A stretch of DNA of 64,000 nucleotides from UBA5543 sp964464965 (GTDB taxonomy: Bacteria; Bacteroidota; Bacteroidia; Chitinophagales; Chitinophagaceae), in the NCBI GenBank assembly GCA_964464965.1, contig CAYXHM010000010.1:1-64000 (forward strand), given 5' to 3'. Shown here one piece after another: positions 62,495-64,000 of this stretch. Every line of letters begins with the position of its first letter. Positions within the stretch are counted from its first letter, which is position 1. Position numbers and translations under genes: made by a program. The notes under the pieces were generated by a model. That model was given only the letters and a program-made list of their open reading frames with translations. It had not been told where the DNA came from and searched no databases.

Positions 62495-64000
62495 TTATTT
62501 ACTCACCAGTTTCATTTCATTCAGCAACCATCCGGCGCCGCCTACCTTGTCGGTAATGAATAATACATACCTGATATCTACGCCGATGTTGCGGCAAAGA
62601 TTCGGGTCGAAATACAGGTCGCTCATTGTGCCTTCCCATATCCTGTCAAAGTTCAGACCTATCAATTGTCCTTTACTGTTCAGTACCGGGCTGCCGGAGT
62701 TGCCACCTGTAGTATGGTTGGTAGCTATAAATGCGATAGGCACCGTGCCATTAACACCCCAGCGGCCATAAGCTTTCTTATCATGTACCTGCCTCAGTTT
62801 TTCAGGCATATTGAACTCTTCTACCGCAGGATTGTGTTTTGCAATAGCTTCATCAAGATTGGTCTGGTAAGAGTAACCGGCAGGGCCATCAGGGTCTATT
62901 CCCTGTACATTACCATAAGTAAGCCTGAGTGTCAGGTTCGCATCCGGGAAAAAGTTGGTCCTTTTATCCAGTGTCATTTGTGCTTTCATGTACAAGCGGT
63001 TCAGGTAGCTCATCTGGTCGCGGTAATGAGTAAGGGTTGGGGCTATACGTTTGGCATTTACCTCTTGCAGGGCATTGTATAATTGCCATGCGGGGTCTTT
63101 AACGATTGCCATACTATCTGCACTTGCAATAGCCTCCAGCTTTTTAGGGTCGGTTGCAGCAGAGCTGTATATATAATTTGCCCAAAGCTGGTAGTCTTTA
63201 CCGTACCTGTTGTATTGCTCGCTATACAGCCTGGGTACATATTGCGGGCATCTTTCTATAAACAATGGCATTAATGCAACAAATATATCCTTATCAGTAG
63301 CCGCGTCGTAATTTTTGAAAAATCCGTTCCAGCCTTTAGCCAGTTTAGCCAGGCTGTCAGTCAGCTGGCTACCCGATATACCTGCCCTGTAAACCTTCAG
63401 CATTTTGTGCAACTCTCCTCCCTGCTTTACCAGTTCTATTGCAAGTACAGCCTCCTTTATATACTCGTCTGCTTTTATGGCCTCGTCAGACGCTTCGGAA
63501 ACAGCCCCTATTTTTGCTAACAGGTTGTCTGCGTAAGGAATAGTATTGTCCATGCTTACCAGTCCCTGGAATTCCTGCTCATAAGCCGCTTTTTTTGCAG
63601 GAACATTATTAAGCCGCAGTCCACGTACCTCGCCCTGCCATTTCTTCCAGCCGTTGGCTATACTCTTGTGCTTCGATGTGTATTTCAGGAATACATTACG
63701 GTCAGCATCCATATTCTTTGCCCATGTGTTCAGCCTTATGGTGCGGGCTTCAATACGTATAGGGTCAATGATGTTATATACCTGGTTCAGCTGGTACGAT
63801 GATATGTACTGCTGTGTAGTGCCCGGGAAACCATACACCATAGTGAAATCTCCTTCTTTGTATCCGCCGGTGTTTATGGTTAAAAATTGCTGTGCGTTAT
63901 AAGGCTTGTTGTCTTTATTGTAGTCTGCAGGTTTATTGTCTTTACCTGCATATATACGAAACATGCTGAAGTCGCCGGTATGACGGGGCCACATCCAGTT
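62495..64000 (-). CDS. S46-family dipeptidyl peptidase (DPP7/DPP11-like), N-terminus beyond the window
   Basis: The C-terminal 502 residues are present; the 5' end is cut by the window edge, and the frame stays open through 64000 (Asn-Trp before MWPRHTGDFS). The catalytic serine is in TTGGNSGSPVLNS, and the substrate-binding asparagine region NWMWPRHTGDFSMFR is partly at the edge. The helical domain lies at about 120-320 of the visible part. S46 peptidases release N-terminal dipeptides in the periplasm; DPP7 prefers hydrophobic and DPP11 acidic P1 residues. The deciding residue (Gly or Arg near the S1 pocket) is not assignable by eye here. Confidence 0.93.
   Translation of the reverse strand, partial: NWMWPRHTGDFSMFRIYAGKDNKPADYNKDNKPYNAQQFLTINTGGYKEGDFTMVYGFPGTTQQYISSYQLNQVYNIIDPIRIEARTIRLNTWAKNMDADRNVFLKYTSKHKSIANGWKKWQGEVRGLRLNNVPAKKAAYEQEFQGLVSMDNTIPYADNLLAKIGAVSEASDEAIKADEYIKEAVLAIELVKQGGELHKMLKVYRAGISGSQLTDSLAKLAKGWNGFFKNYDAATDKDIFVALMPLFIERCPQYVPRLYSEQYNRYGKDYQLWANYIYSSAATDPKKLEAIASADSMAIVKDPAWQLYNALQEVNAKRIAPTLTHYRDQMSYLNRLYMKAQMTLDKRTNFFPDANLTLRLTYGNVQGIDPDGPAGYSYQTNLDEAIAKHNPAVEEFNMPEKLRQVHDKKAYGRWGVNGTVPIAFIATNHTTGGNSGSPVLNSKGQLIGLNFDRIWEGTMSDLYFDPNLCRNIGVDIRYVLFITDKVGGAGWLLNEMKLVSK

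Overview
The window reads as chromosomal DNA of a Bacteroidota member, most likely Chitinophagaceae or a close relative. This is inferred from type IX secretion C-terminal sorting domains, several TAnnTTTG-type promoter cores, a beta-propeller histidine kinase, Bacteroidota-type families (DUF3857, DUF3810, DUF1573, S46 and S9 dipeptidyl peptidases), the long IspH form, and few Shine-Dalgarno sequences. I see no rRNA, tRNA, CRISPR array, transposase or phage gene. Most of the window is ordinary housekeeping and envelope DNA. The clear exception is an AT-rich, repeat-bounded island at about 50.77-52.68 kb.

Layout. 0-7 kb: an MBL-rhodanese sulfur enzyme behind a CRP/FNR-like palindrome, a LytTR regulator with its propeller histidine kinase, and a secreted lectin/PKD protein. 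7-16.4 kb: IspH, a lone RND-type adaptor, a DUF3810 protein, an acyl-CoA mutase large subunit, FolK, two methyltransferases and unknown proteins. 16.5-29.8 kb: SppA, a fasciclin protein, L-serine dehydratase, two tandem DUF3857 proteins, KdsA, an MDR oxidoreductase, an alpha/beta hydrolase and an S9 dipeptidyl peptidase. 29.8-33.2 kb: a minus-strand operon pepT - DUF1573 - UbiA family - dapB. 33.3-42.4 kb: MarC, acyl-CoA synthetase, an ABC ATPase/permease pair, a response regulator with a PAS kinase, RdgB, an Smr protein and an outer-membrane protein. 42.5-50.7 kb: a four-gene minus-strand operon (OmpA-like, DinB, a small PRPP-synthetase-named protein, SGNH hydrolase), a 50-aa membrane protein, MtgA, an acyltransferase, a VOC/SDR pair and a PLP decarboxylase.

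50.77-52.68 kb is the unusual part. Two small AT-rich genes, one of them resembling a free-standing EndoU-type RNase toxin domain, sit between nested inverted copies of hairpin elements. The inner pair is built from GTTCAC hexamers and the outer pair from GTTTCC hexamers. Tandem repeats with a period of about 195 bp lie on each side, one family to the left and an unrelated family to the right. It looks like a gene cassette bracketed by hairpin repeats.

52.7-64 kb returns to core genes: a DarA/DarB-like dialkylresorcinol pair, HtrA, EF-G, RlmI, RecN, a lipoprotein, and the C-terminal part of an S46 peptidase cut by the window edge. Two themes recur: promoter cores only 5-10 nt from start codons, which suggests leaderless mRNAs, and convergent genes whose stop codons overlap on a palindromic tetranucleotide.
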